DNA from: Echinicola soli
GTDB lineage: Bacteria; Bacteroidota; Bacteroidia; Cytophagales; Cyclobacteriaceae
Length of the DNA stretch: 64,000 bases
Reading direction: 5' to 3'
Assembly: GCF_006575665.1 (NCBI RefSeq)
Contig: NZ_CP041253.1
Coordinates: 4,708,501-4,772,500, forward strand
Part shown: in pieces, positions 18,564-27,490 of the stretch
Layout of the letters: each line of letters starts with the position of its first letter
How positions within the stretch are numbered: the first letter of the stretch is position 1
The notes under the pieces: model-generated
Seen by the model: only the letters and a program-made list of their open reading frames with translations
Told to the model about the DNA's origin: nothing
Database searches by the model: none
Translations under genes and position numbers: made by a program

Positions 18564-19655
18564 ATGCAAAGATTTAAATTGCACTACAATTTGGTTATTA
18601 TTTCTTCAATCTGGATGGAAGTAAAGAGGGGTTTTAAAAACAAAAGATGGTTCATCAGCATAGCTGCCGCCGTAGTACTGCCGGTGCTGGGGCTGTTTGC
18701 TCTTGGAGAGACCAGTTATGCCGCTGCCCTGTTATGGATCATTGCCGTCCTAACGCTCCTGGTCTGGGGGAATATCAAAATCCATCAGCTACTGGAAAAA
18801 GTCCATCCCTGGGGAAAGCTTCCCTTGCGTCGCTTTCTGATACAGTTTTTGATCAGTGGAGCCTATTCCCTGGTCTGTATCAATCTCTGTTACTATTTTC
18901 TCAAAACGCTTTTTATCGGATTGCCTCCTGATGGTGAACAAATGCTCCTTTTGAACATTTACGGCTTGCTGTTTTACATCCCGGTAATGTCCATTAATTT
19001 TGGCGTTTACTTTATGCAACGGTGGAAAAAGGCTGCGCTCAGGTCCGAGCAACTCCAGGCCGAAAACCTAAAGAGCCGGCTGGAATCCCTAAAAATGCAC
19101 ATTGATCCCCACTTCTTGTTCAACAACCTTAATGTGCTTTCCTCTTTGATCGATATTGACACGGCGGATGCCCACAGGTTTCTGGACAAATTTGCGGAAG
19201 TTTACCGCTATGTCCTCCAGCACCGAGATGAGGAACTGGTCGAACTGGATACGGAGATTGAGTTTATCCACTCCTATATTTACCTCTTTCAGCAGCGTCT
19301 AAACCGACAATTGAAAATCTCGATTGACTATCACCCGTCCAAGGCCACCTTTTATATCCCCACCTTGGCGTTACAAATGCTGCTGGAAAATGCCATCAAA
19401 CACAATATCGCAACCGTTTCCCAACCATTGACCATCAATATTTTCATGGAAAACGAACGATACATCATCGTCGAAAATACGTATCAGCCCAAAAACCAAG
19501 CATTTTCCTCCCTGCCAAAATCCGGGCTGGACAACATCATAAAAAGATTGGCCTATTTCTCTGATGAGGAAATGGTCATCTCCCAAAACGATACTAAATT
19601 CACCGTTAAGCTTCCCCTGTTAAAAGAGGACAGCCCTACTAGCGGAAATCATTAA
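18564..19655 (+). CDS. LytS-family sensor histidine kinase
   Basis: The 363-residue protein has four hydrophobic segments in its first 155 residues (about 30-47, 52-70, 90-118, 127-150), then a short linker helix. The His_kinase domain follows: LKMHIDPHFLFNNLNVLSSL, where H183 is the phosphoacceptor in the HPHFLFN-like motif typical of the LytS/YehU class. The ATPase part shows LQMLLENAIKHN (N box) and SGLDNIIKRLAYFS (G-rich lid). No extracellular sensor domain is present, so it may sense a membrane signal or a partner protein. It is 21 bp downstream of the repeat protein gene and 30 bp upstream of its cognate LytTR regulator. Confidence 0.93.
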   Translation: MQRFKLHYNLVIISSIWMEVKRGFKNKRWFISIAAAVVLPVLGLFALGETSYAAALLWIIAVLTLLVWGNIKIHQLLEKVHPWGKLPLRRFLIQFLISGAYSLVCINLCYYFLKTLFIGLPPDGEQMLLLNIYGLLFYIPVMSINFGVYFMQRWKKAALRSEQLQAENLKSRLESLKMHIDPHFLFNNLNVLSSLIDIDTADAHRFLDKFAEVYRYVLQHRDEELVELDTEIEFIHSYIYLFQQRLNRQLKISIDYHPSKATFYIPTLALQMLLENAIKHNIATVSQPLTINIFMENERYIIVENTYQPKNQAFSSLPKSGLDNIIKRLAYFSDEEMVISQNDTKFTVKLPLLKEDSPTSGNH

Positions 19656-19685
19656 ATATCAAAAAAACCATCAACCCTATCCATC

Positions 19686-20453
19686 ATGAAGGTACTGATC
19701 GTAGAAGACGAGGATTTAGCTGCTGCAAAATTGATTAAAATGCTGGAAAAATACGACAGCGCTATACAAATTTTGGATAACCTTACCGCGGTAAAGGATA
19801 CCGTCCAATGGCTCCGGAAAAACCCTGCACCGGACTTGATCATGATGGACATCCGGATAGATGACGGGGTCTGTTTCGAAATCTTCCAACAAGTGGAAGT
19901 CACCAGTCCGGTGATCTTTACCACAGCTTACGATCAATACGCCATCAAAGCCTTTCAAGTCCACAGCATTGATTACCTCCTAAAGCCATTTTCCTATGAA
20001 AAGCTGGAACAGAGCCTGGAAAAGCTAAAAAAAATCAACACCCTTGCTCCTCCACCTTCCCCGACCATCAATGTAGAGGAACTGCTTCAGGCCCTCCAGC
20101 AGAAGGAGCCTTCCTACAAGTCTCGCTTTTTGGTAAAAGCAGGGACCAAAATCCGATCCATAAAAACCGAGGACATCGCCTACATCTATACAGACAGGAA
20201 GCTAAACCTCTTGGTCACGAATGAAGCGGATCGTTATCCGCTGGACCAATCCCTGGACGAGCTTGGCCAGGTGCTCAATCCCGACATCTTTTTTAGGGCA
20301 AACCGGCAACTGATCCTTCATATCGATGCGGTATCCGCTATCCATCCCTATTTCAAAGGCCGGGTAAAGCTAGACCTTACCCCACCGCTAGACGCTGAAA
20401 TCATCATCAGCAGTGAAAAGACCCCTGATTTTAAAGCCTGGCTGGACAGATAG
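19686..20453 (+). CDS. LytTR-family response regulator
   Basis: The 255-residue protein has an N-terminal receiver domain: MKVLIVEDED (acidic pocket), PAPDLIMMDIRIDDG with phosphoacceptor D55, VIFTTAYDQYA with the switch Thr, and DYLLKPFSYEKL with K100. The C-terminal LytTR DNA-binding domain spans residues about 145-255 (FLVKAGTKIRSIKTEDIAYI, FFRANRQLILHIDAV, FKGRVKLDL). It is the obvious partner of the LytS kinase 30 bp upstream. LytTR regulators bind direct repeats upstream of target promoters. The flanking PL1 genes are candidate targets from position alone. Confidence 0.95.
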   Translation: MKVLIVEDEDLAAAKLIKMLEKYDSAIQILDNLTAVKDTVQWLRKNPAPDLIMMDIRIDDGVCFEIFQQVEVTSPVIFTTAYDQYAIKAFQVHSIDYLLKPFSYEKLEQSLEKLKKINTLAPPPSPTINVEELLQALQQKEPSYKSRFLVKAGTKIRSIKTEDIAYIYTDRKLNLLVTNEADRYPLDQSLDELGQVLNPDIFFRANRQLILHIDAVSAIHPYFKGRVKLDLTPPLDAEIIISSEKTPDFKAWLDR

Positions 20454-20916
20454 CCGTTTAGGGAGAAAGTAATGAGTAATGAGACTTGAGATATGAGCCA
20501 AATTGTTCCTCCCCGCTGCGGGGGGAGGTTAGGTGGGGTAGATCGTAGAAAAGAGAAAATGCAGATAGCAAAAATATAAGGTTGAGGCGGGAGACTCAGT
20601 CTTTGTGCTCCCGCGTCAGAGACGGCGGGACAACGCTAAGACGTGGTTGTACCGAGGGCTGTGCCCCGGTACAGAATAACCTTGAACCTGTCTACGCCAA
20701 GCAGACTTGACCGGTCAGACAGGTCTCGGACTCAATAATAAAATTGTCATTGACTCCAACGCAAAAATATCCCAGTTCGAAGAAAGATTTTCCCTTTTGA
20801 AAGGCTTTTGGTTACAGGCTTTTATCAAATAAAGTAAGTTAGCATTACTTTAAAACAGGCAATAAGGACCATAATCCTATTGCCAAATCCTAAAAAGAAC
20901 AATAAACCAAATTGCA
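20454..20916. other. Intergenic region with low-complexity repeat, no gene
   Basis: The 463 bp contain the short palindrome CCCCGCTGCGGGGGG near 20512 and GC-rich patches unlike the AT-rich remainder, but no plausible ORF or RNA gene. The 3' part (20820-20910) is AT-rich and probably carries the promoter of the PL1 lyase gene. Confidence 0.5.
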
Positions 20917-22632
20917 ATGCTAAAGAATAGAATCAGCTTTTTATGCTTGGTCATCACCTTCCTATCTTGCTCGAAAGTGTTTGCCCAGTACCCAGACGTT
21001 TCTTCGGAAGAAAGGGCGAAGGCAGACTCCATCAAGTCAGCAGCATTACAGCATTCCGATGAGGCCTGGGAAAAAGCCCGAATAGCCGTTTATCGAGAAG
21101 AAATGCAGGGCAAGCCTTATATTCCTTGGGCAGCCCGCCCCACAGACCTTCCCCAAGCAGAAATTCCTGCATTCCCTGGAGCTGAAGGTGGCGGGATGTA
21201 CAGCTTTGGTGGCCGAGGCGGTAAAGTAATCACAGTCACTAGCTTGGAAGATCATGGTCCCGGCACCCTCCGGGAGGCTTGTGAAACCGGCGGTGCCAGA
21301 ATCATCGTGTTTAACGTAGCCGGCATCATCAAATTGGAAACGCCATTGATCATCAGGGCACCCTATGTGACCATCGCCGGACAAACTGCGCCAGGTGACG
21401 GAGTTTGTGTAGCTGGTGAGACGGTTTGGGTGGACACCCATGATGTGGTCATCCGGCACATGAGGTTCAGAAGAGGGGAAACATTCGTAGGCCGAAGGGA
21501 TGATGCCATAGGCGGCAATCCTGTCGGAAATATCATGATCGACCACGTTTCTGCCAGCTGGGGATTAGATGAAAACATGTCCATCTATCGCCATATGTAC
21601 GATCCCGGAGGAGGTTATAAAAGAGAAAAACTCCCCACTGTCAACATTACGATCCAAAACAGCATCTTCTCCGAAGACCTTGACACCTACAATCATTCCC
21701 TTGGTAGCACCTTGGGGGGTGAAAACTGCTCTTTTATGAGAAACCTTTGGGCCAGCAATGCCGGCAGGAATCCTTCCATTGGCTGGAACGGTATCTTCAA
21801 TTTTGTCAATAACATCATCTTCAACTGGTCCCACCGGACCACTGATGGTGGCGATTACAAGGCTAAATACAATATCATCAACAACTATTATAAACCAGGG
21901 CCCGTGACGGATCTGAGCAGGTCGGTAAGCTACCGAATCCTCAAACCAGAAGCCGGAAGAAGTGACTTGGATTCCATGGTTTTCGGAAGGGCATACGTCG
22001 AAGGAAACATCGTAGAAGGCAATGAAGAAGTCACTGGGAACAATTGGAACGGTGGCGTGCAGATGGAAGGAAAAGATGGCCAGCTGATGACCTATCAGGA
22101 AGCAAAGCATTACTTCCCTCGAATGAAATCCGAGAAGCCTTTTCCGATGCCGCACTTGACAATTATGCCTACTGAAGAGGCTGTCGAGTTTGTCACGGAA
22201 AATGCAGGTGCCACCTTGCCTAAAAGGGATCCGGTAGACCAACGAATCATCCGTACCGTCAAAACAGGAAAACCCGAATATGTAAAAGGCCTCGATCCGG
22301 AATCCTTTTACCAGTTTGAACACAGAAGGCTTCCAAGAGATGCTTATAAGAAAGGAATTATCACCGATATCAGCCAAGTAGGCGGCTATCCCGTATACAA
22401 TGGCTCCCCGTATCAGGACACTGATAAGGACGGTATGCCCGACGAGTGGGAAAATAAATACGGCCTAGATCCTAATGATCCTACCGATGCCAATAGCGAC
22501 CTCAATGGTGACGGCTATACCAATATCGAAAAATACATCAACGGAATTAACCCTAAACTAAACGTTGATTGGACCAATCTATCTAACAATGAAGACACTT
22601 TGGCCAAAAATGGACTTTCAGTGGATAAATAA
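20917..22632 (+). CDS. Secreted PL1 pectate-lyase-like enzyme with calcium-binding C-terminus
   Basis: This is a 571-residue protein with a signal peptide (residues 1-24; LCLVITFLSCSKVFAQ). Its beta-helix begins at FPGAEGGGMYSFGGRGGKVI, the same opening as the lyase at 14488-16968. It continues through YVTIAGQTAPGDGVCVAGET, IRHMRFRRGE, DHVSASWGLDENMS and NNYYKPGPVTD, which are the ladder turns and basic residues of PL1 pectate lyases. Residues about 507-550 form an EF-hand/thrombospondin-3-like segment (DTDKDGMPDEWENKYGLDP, then SDLNGDGYTNIEKYING). It lacks the malectin-like and FnIII-like modules of its paralogue. It should act in the periplasm or outside on pectin-like polysaccharides; other uronates are possible. 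A strong terminator follows. Confidence 0.9.
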   Translation: MLKNRISFLCLVITFLSCSKVFAQYPDVSSEERAKADSIKSAALQHSDEAWEKARIAVYREEMQGKPYIPWAARPTDLPQAEIPAFPGAEGGGMYSFGGRGGKVITVTSLEDHGPGTLREACETGGARIIVFNVAGIIKLETPLIIRAPYVTIAGQTAPGDGVCVAGETVWVDTHDVVIRHMRFRRGETFVGRRDDAIGGNPVGNIMIDHVSASWGLDENMSIYRHMYDPGGGYKREKLPTVNITIQNSIFSEDLDTYNHSLGSTLGGENCSFMRNLWASNAGRNPSIGWNGIFNFVNNIIFNWSHRTTDGGDYKAKYNIINNYYKPGPVTDLSRSVSYRILKPEAGRSDLDSMVFGRAYVEGNIVEGNEEVTGNNWNGGVQMEGKDGQLMTYQEAKHYFPRMKSEKPFPMPHLTIMPTEEAVEFVTENAGATLPKRDPVDQRIIRTVKTGKPEYVKGLDPESFYQFEHRRLPRDAYKKGIITDISQVGGYPVYNGSPYQDTDKDGMPDEWENKYGLDPNDPTDANSDLNGDGYTNIEKYINGINPKLNVDWTNLSNNEDTLAKNGLSVDK

Positions 22633-22659
22633 AGGTTAATGATTTCAACAAGTCCTAAA

Positions 22660-22682
22660 AGAGCCCGGTTATGCTGGGCTCT
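22660..22682 (+). terminator. Rho-independent terminator
   Basis: AGAGCCC (22660-22666) and GGGCTCT (22676-22682) form a stem with a 9-nt loop, followed by TTGTATTTTT. It lies 28 bp after the PL1 stop codon. Confidence 0.8.
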
Positions 22683-22803
22683 TTGTATTTTTACCTCCGC
22701 CAAAATCGGGAATAACGGCGCCTATTGTTAACCACTTATCACTGAATTAAAACAATTAATAAACTCTTTTTCATTTTAATAAGCGAATTATCTAATTTGC
22801 TTT

Positions 22804-23538
22804 ATGATCAACTACTTTTATTTAGGAACTACCGTTTTTGTTTTATACTTCCTTTCCCTGACAGGCTATGCCCAGGATGCTCCATCTGGCGAATTTCTTC
22901 TTCAGAAGGTCTATAATGACAAAATCCCCTTCCCGCAAGAAACCTCCACAGGAGGGCAATATGAAGTAGGCGGTACCTTTCACGTCGATGGGACGCCATT
23001 TTTGGTTTCATCTGAGTACGGCGAGGGCTCAGTGACCATTAACGGTGAGCAATTTGACCACGTTTTGCTCAATTTCGATGTGGTAAAAGACCAACTGATC
23101 ACCTACCATCCCCGAAACTTCCAGCAGATCATTTTGGACAACAGAAAAGTACAGGCATTCCAGCTTAAAAATGGAAGAAGATTTATCCAGCTACCGGATA
23201 TACCGGGGTACTCTTGGCATTTCAACGGCTACTATGAAGTCCTTTGGGACGACCAAGTCACCATCATATCCAAACATTATAAGGAAGAAGAGATCAAAAG
23301 AGATTTTGGTTCCTCAGATAAATCATTTGAATTTGAAAATCACGAAGATTTCTTCGTAAAGACCGCGGATGGCTATCATCGCATTACGCGTAAAAAACAT
23401 ATTGAGGAGTCCATGGGAATTCCCAAAAAACAAGTCAACAAAATTATCCGTAAAGAGGGATTACGCTTTAAAAAACAGCTACGTCAAGCACTGATAGCAC
23501 TGGGCAATTTTTACACTTCCCAATCAACCAACTATTAA
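22804..23538 (+). CDS. Uncharacterised secreted protein
   Basis: The 244-residue protein has a signal peptide (residues 1-24, ending LTGYAQ). The mature part is beta-rich and polar, then turns basic and helical over the last 50 residues (MGIPKKQVNKIIRKEGLRFKKQLRQALI-type composition). No known domain is recognised. Its stop codon is 3 bp before the TonB-dependent receptor gene, so the two are translationally close and belong to one operon with the DUF4249 gene. It may assist receptor assembly or bind the ligand, as judged only by position. Confidence 0.65.
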   Translation: MINYFYLGTTVFVLYFLSLTGYAQDAPSGEFLLQKVYNDKIPFPQETSTGGQYEVGGTFHVDGTPFLVSSEYGEGSVTINGEQFDHVLLNFDVVKDQLITYHPRNFQQIILDNRKVQAFQLKNGRRFIQLPDIPGYSWHFNGYYEVLWDDQVTIISKHYKEEEIKRDFGSSDKSFEFENHEDFFVKTADGYHRITRKKHIEESMGIPKKQVNKIIRKEGLRFKKQLRQALIALGNFYTSQSTNY

Positions 23539-23541
23539 TCT

Positions 23542-26307
23542 ATGAGGAACAATCTACAGCAGTTACTTTTATGCACGGCCCTTACCCTGCTTTCCCTCCA
23601 GGCACATGGACAGGATGTGCAGAAGGAAACCATTTCGGGCTTATTCCCAGGTGTCCGCTTTTCCCAATTTGTCAACACTGTGGAAAACAAAACCCACTAC
23701 CGATTCTTCTATCAAGACGCTGATGTGGACACCTTGTCTGTAAACATCAGTGCCAAAGAAAATGAGTTAGAGGATGTCTTGGATCTGATTTTCGAAAAAA
23801 CTCCCCTTCATTACTCTATTGACGACCAACAGCGTGTTTTTATCCATCAAATGGAGCAATTCCACACCGCATTATCCAAAGATTTCTTTGACCCGGAACA
23901 GTCTGCCGATAGCCTTGCCCACACACAGGACGAACGCGACCTGGACAGGGCCTATACGGGCAATAAGCTTTGGATCATCGGGGAGGCTGATGGTCAGGAT
24001 AACCGGGATGTCGCCACACTCAGTGGGAGGATCTTCAGCCTAAAGAACGGTGAACCGATCATCGGCGCAGTGGTGTTCGAAAAACAACAATACACCAGGG
24101 CGGTAACAGATGAAAATGGACGTTTTAGCATCACCTTGCCAAAAGGAAGGCACACCCTCCACGTGCAGCATCTGGGACAGTATCAGGAGCAGCGTCAAGT
24201 GGAGCTATTGGGTGATGGAAGCTTGTTAATGCAAATCGACGAAAGCATCGTTTCGCTGGATGAAGTCATCGTAAGCTCTGACCGATTGTCCAATATCAAC
24301 CGTACAGAAATGGGCGTGGAAACGATGTCCATAGCGTCCATGAAAAGGCTCCCTTCCGTCATGGGTGAAGTGGATGTCATCAAGAGTATCCTCACCCTGC
24401 CTGGCGTAAAAACCGTCGGTGAATCCAGTGTAGGATTTAATGTCCGAGGTGGTGCTGCCGATCAAAACCTGATTTTACTGAATAATTCCACTATCTATAA
24501 TCCTTCCCACCTTTTTGGATTTTTCTCCTCCTTCAATGGTGATATGGTGGAAGAAATAGAACTGCACAAGGCCGGCATGCCCGCCCAGTATGGCGGCAGG
24601 TTATCATCTGTCCTGGACGTAAAAGGGAACTACGGTAACCGGGAAAAATTCCACGGAAAGGGAGGGATCGGACTGCTCACCAGCAGATTGACTTTTGATG
24701 GCCCAATTAGTGATAAAACCACCTTCTTGGTCAGTGGAAGGGCCACTTATAGCGACTGGCTCCTCAATCTGGTCAATGAGAAATCCGACCTCAATGCTGC
24801 CAGTGCTTCTTTCTATGACCTTAACCTTAACCTCAAACATTATTTTAATGATAAAAACGAACTGAGTTTTTCTTCCTACTGGAGCCAAGATGACTTTAAC
24901 TTTGTCGCAGACACCCTGTTCAACTACAGCAACCGCAATGCAAACCTCAACTGGAAGCATTATTATAATGATCGGCTTGAAAGTGAAATTATCGTGGGCA
25001 TCGATCAATATGAATTTGGTATCGAAGGATATGAAAATCCACTGAACGCCTATACTTTTGATTTTGACATAGTGCAATACAACTTCAAGGCGCATTTCAC
25101 TTATGAGCACAATGATCAGCATACCTTTCATTTTGGCATGGATAATATCTATTATGATATGAATCCAGGTGATATGGTCCCTTTGACCGACGAATCCATC
25201 ATAATACCAGAAACAGTAAATAGGGAAAAGGCGCTGGAGACGGCTTTTTATCTGGGAGACCGCTTTGAGATCAACGATAAGCTGACCGCAGACTATGGTG
25301 TACGATATGTGATCTATAATTTTCTGGGACCAAATCAACTCTACACCTATGCAGATGGACTGCCCAAAAGCGAAGCGACGATCACTGGAGAAGAGTTTTA
25401 TGAAAACAACGAAGTCATCTCTACCTATTCAGCTCCTGAAATAAGGGTGTCTGGGCGGTATATCATTGATAATTTCACTTCCATCAAGGCAGGATACCAT
25501 ACTACAAGGCAATACATTCACTTACTTTCAAATACCTCTTCAGCCACGCCTACAGATACATGGAAGTTAAGTGATCCCTATATCAGGCCCCAGCAAGGCA
25601 ATCAGTTTTCATTGGGCTTCTATAAGGACCTTCTTCTAAAAGATGACAAATTAGAAGCATCCGTGGAAGTGTATTACCGCGGACTCAAAAACCTCATTGA
25701 CTACAGAAGTGGTGCAGAATTGCTCCTGAACAATGACATCGAGCAAGATGTGCTCAATACCGACGGGCGAGCCTATGGTCTGGAGTTTCAGGTGAAAAAA
25801 TCCACGGGCAGGTTAAATGGATGGCTGAGTTATACCTTCTCCAGATCAGCGCTGCAAACCGCTGGTGATGAACCTGCTGAGAAAGTCAATGGAGGCAGTT
25901 GGTATCCTAGTAATTTTGACCAACCCCATGCTGTAATGCTCGCCATGAACTATGAACTTTCCAAACGTGCCAATGTCTCGTTAAACACCAATTACAGCAC
26001 AGGAAGGCCGATAACGCTTCCTGTCGCAAAATTCTACTATAATGGAGCGGAACAAGTTTACTTCTCCGACAGAAATGCCTACAGGATCCCAGATTATTTC
26101 AGAATTGACCTGTCCATGAACTTGGAAGGCAATCATAAAGTGGACAAACCTGCGCACGCCTCATGGTCACTTGGGGTGTACAACCTGCTCGGAAGAAGCA
26201 ACCCCTACTCGGTGTATTATACACCTGTCAATGGTAACCTCAGGGGCTACCAACTATCAATATACGCCCAGCCTATTCCGTACATTACCTATAATTTCAA
26301 ATTCTAA
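23542..26307 (+). CDS. TonB-dependent outer-membrane receptor with STN and carboxypeptidase-like domains
   Basis: The 921-residue protein has a signal peptide (residues 1-24). An STN (secretin/TonB short N-terminal) domain covers about 35-110 (VRFSQFVNTVENKTHYRFFY, DVLDLIFEKTPLHYSID). A carboxypeptidase-regulatory-like beta-sandwich covers about 155-235 (LSGRIFSLKNGEPIIGAVVF). The plug includes LPGVKTVGESSVGFNVRGGA and NNSTIYNPSHLFGFFSSFNG. A 22-strand-type barrel runs to the C-terminal aromatic residue (YITYNFKF). It takes up a ligand through the outer membrane powered by TonB. STN domains often signal to FecR/sigma pairs, but none is present here. The arrangement receptor-DUF4249-secreted protein is a recurrent Bacteroidota operon distinct from SusC/SusD. 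Confidence 0.93.
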   Translation: MRNNLQQLLLCTALTLLSLQAHGQDVQKETISGLFPGVRFSQFVNTVENKTHYRFFYQDADVDTLSVNISAKENELEDVLDLIFEKTPLHYSIDDQQRVFIHQMEQFHTALSKDFFDPEQSADSLAHTQDERDLDRAYTGNKLWIIGEADGQDNRDVATLSGRIFSLKNGEPIIGAVVFEKQQYTRAVTDENGRFSITLPKGRHTLHVQHLGQYQEQRQVELLGDGSLLMQIDESIVSLDEVIVSSDRLSNINRTEMGVETMSIASMKRLPSVMGEVDVIKSILTLPGVKTVGESSVGFNVRGGAADQNLILLNNSTIYNPSHLFGFFSSFNGDMVEEIELHKAGMPAQYGGRLSSVLDVKGNYGNREKFHGKGGIGLLTSRLTFDGPISDKTTFLVSGRATYSDWLLNLVNEKSDLNAASASFYDLNLNLKHYFNDKNELSFSSYWSQDDFNFVADTLFNYSNRNANLNWKHYYNDRLESEIIVGIDQYEFGIEGYENPLNAYTFDFDIVQYNFKAHFTYEHNDQHTFHFGMDNIYYDMNPGDMVPLTDESIIIPETVNREKALETAFYLGDRFEINDKLTADYGVRYVIYNFLGPNQLYTYADGLPKSEATITGEEFYENNEVISTYSAPEIRVSGRYIIDNFTSIKAGYHTTRQYIHLLSNTSSATPTDTWKLSDPYIRPQQGNQFSLGFYKDLLLKDDKLEASVEVYYRGLKNLIDYRSGAELLLNNDIEQDVLNTDGRAYGLEFQVKKSTGRLNGWLSYTFSRSALQTAGDEPAEKVNGGSWYPSNFDQPHAVMLAMNYELSKRANVSLNTNYSTGRPITLPVAKFYYNGAEQVYFSDRNAYRIPDYFRIDLSMNLEGNHKVDKPAHASWSLGVYNLLGRSNPYSVYYTPVNGNLRGYQLSIYAQPIPYITYNFKF

Positions 26308-26313
26308 TTGGAC

Positions 26314-27486
26314 ATGAAGATAAACCAACTCCTCTATTCGCTCATCATCTCCTCGTTACTGCTGAACAGTTGTCGTGAGCCCTATGATCCCGAGATCAAC
26401 CAAGAAGACCTGGGTATTTTAGTAGTGGAAGGGCATATCGAAACTGGAGGTGAGGCCACCGTGATCAAACTCAGCACGACAGGGTCATTAAATGATGTTC
26501 TGACCTCATATATCCCTGTCTCCAATGCCCAAGTATTTATCGAAAGCCAATCTGGAGAGACTTTTCCACTCCCCAGTACTGAAGAAGGCATCTACAGCGA
26601 GGCGCATTCCCTCTCCAATGATCAACAGTACAGGCTGAACATTGAAGTGCCGGATCAAGGACTATACCAAAGCGATTGGCTGACACCGCTCATTAGTCCG
26701 GAGATTGAAGAAGTGGGGATCAAGCGAGCCGAAGATGAGCGGTCATCCGCAGAAGTATATATCTCCACACATGGTGATGATGAGGTTCGGTTTTTTGCAT
26801 GGGAATATGAAGAGACGTGGGTATTCAATCCTGAACTGATCACCTTTTTGAAATATGATCCAGCGCTGGACTCGATCGTTTACCGGGACAGCCCTGAAGA
26901 ACGGATCGATCGCTGCTGGCGTACCGAATATTCCAACACCATCAATATCGCCTCTTCAGCACAATACCAAGACGAATACATTTATGAAAAAGTACTCCAA
27001 AACGTCCCCTTTGGATCAGATAAATTCACCCGTAGGTATTCTATCAACGTACATCAACGGGCCATCTCCAAGGAAGCATTTACGTTTTATGAAATATTGG
27101 ACAAAAACACCAATGACATGGGAGATATCTTCAGTCCGCTGCCTTCTAACCTGAGCACAAACGTACATTTTCAGGGCAATGGTAATCACAAGGCCATCGG
27201 TATGGTCACGGCGGGTGCATCCACCTCCAGAAGGGTCTACTTTGACAGGTCGGACATTGGCTATTGGATCGTTTCTAATCCTTTTTATGCAGGCTGTGAA
27301 TTGAATAGCGACACTGTCTTTTTAGCAGAGGTGACCGCAATATTTTCGAGTGGCAGGACTGTACCAATCACTTCTGTAGAAGGAATGGGCTCCGGAGGCA
27401 TCATTGGCTATCGTAGCGGAAGTAGAAGATGTGCTGACTGCACCCTTAGGGGCACTAATATTCAACCTGACTTTTGGGAAAATTAA
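26314..27486 (+). CDS. DUF4249 lipoprotein
   Basis: The ATG at 26314 gives MKINQLLYSLIISSLLLNSC, a lipoprotein signal with Cys20; an in-frame TTG at 26308 directly abuts the receptor stop and is a poorer choice. The approximately 390-residue protein shows the DUF4249 layout: an N-terminal Ig-like half (LGILVVEGHIETGGEATVIK, NAQVFIESQSGETFPLP) and a C-terminal part with IDRCWRTEYSNTINIAS and GCELNSDTVF, and a late CxxC (CADCTLRG). DUF4249 proteins are outer-membrane partners of STN-type TonB receptors in Bacteroidota and are thought to capture ligand at the cell surface. The gene starts 6 bp after the receptor stop, consistent with tight co-expression. Confidence 0.88.
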   Translation: MKINQLLYSLIISSLLLNSCREPYDPEINQEDLGILVVEGHIETGGEATVIKLSTTGSLNDVLTSYIPVSNAQVFIESQSGETFPLPSTEEGIYSEAHSLSNDQQYRLNIEVPDQGLYQSDWLTPLISPEIEEVGIKRAEDERSSAEVYISTHGDDEVRFFAWEYEETWVFNPELITFLKYDPALDSIVYRDSPEERIDRCWRTEYSNTINIASSAQYQDEYIYEKVLQNVPFGSDKFTRRYSINVHQRAISKEAFTFYEILDKNTNDMGDIFSPLPSNLSTNVHFQGNGNHKAIGMVTAGASTSRRVYFDRSDIGYWIVSNPFYAGCELNSDTVFLAEVTAIFSSGRTVPITSVEGMGSGGIIGYRSGSRRCADCTLRGTNIQPDFWEN

Positions 27487-27490
27487 TTTG

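Noticed and set aside
27404..27490. A start of the last receptor-operon gene within the DUF4249 gene
   Set aside because: The ATG at 27491 directly opens a good signal peptide; the upstream codons are the DUF4249 gene in another frame.
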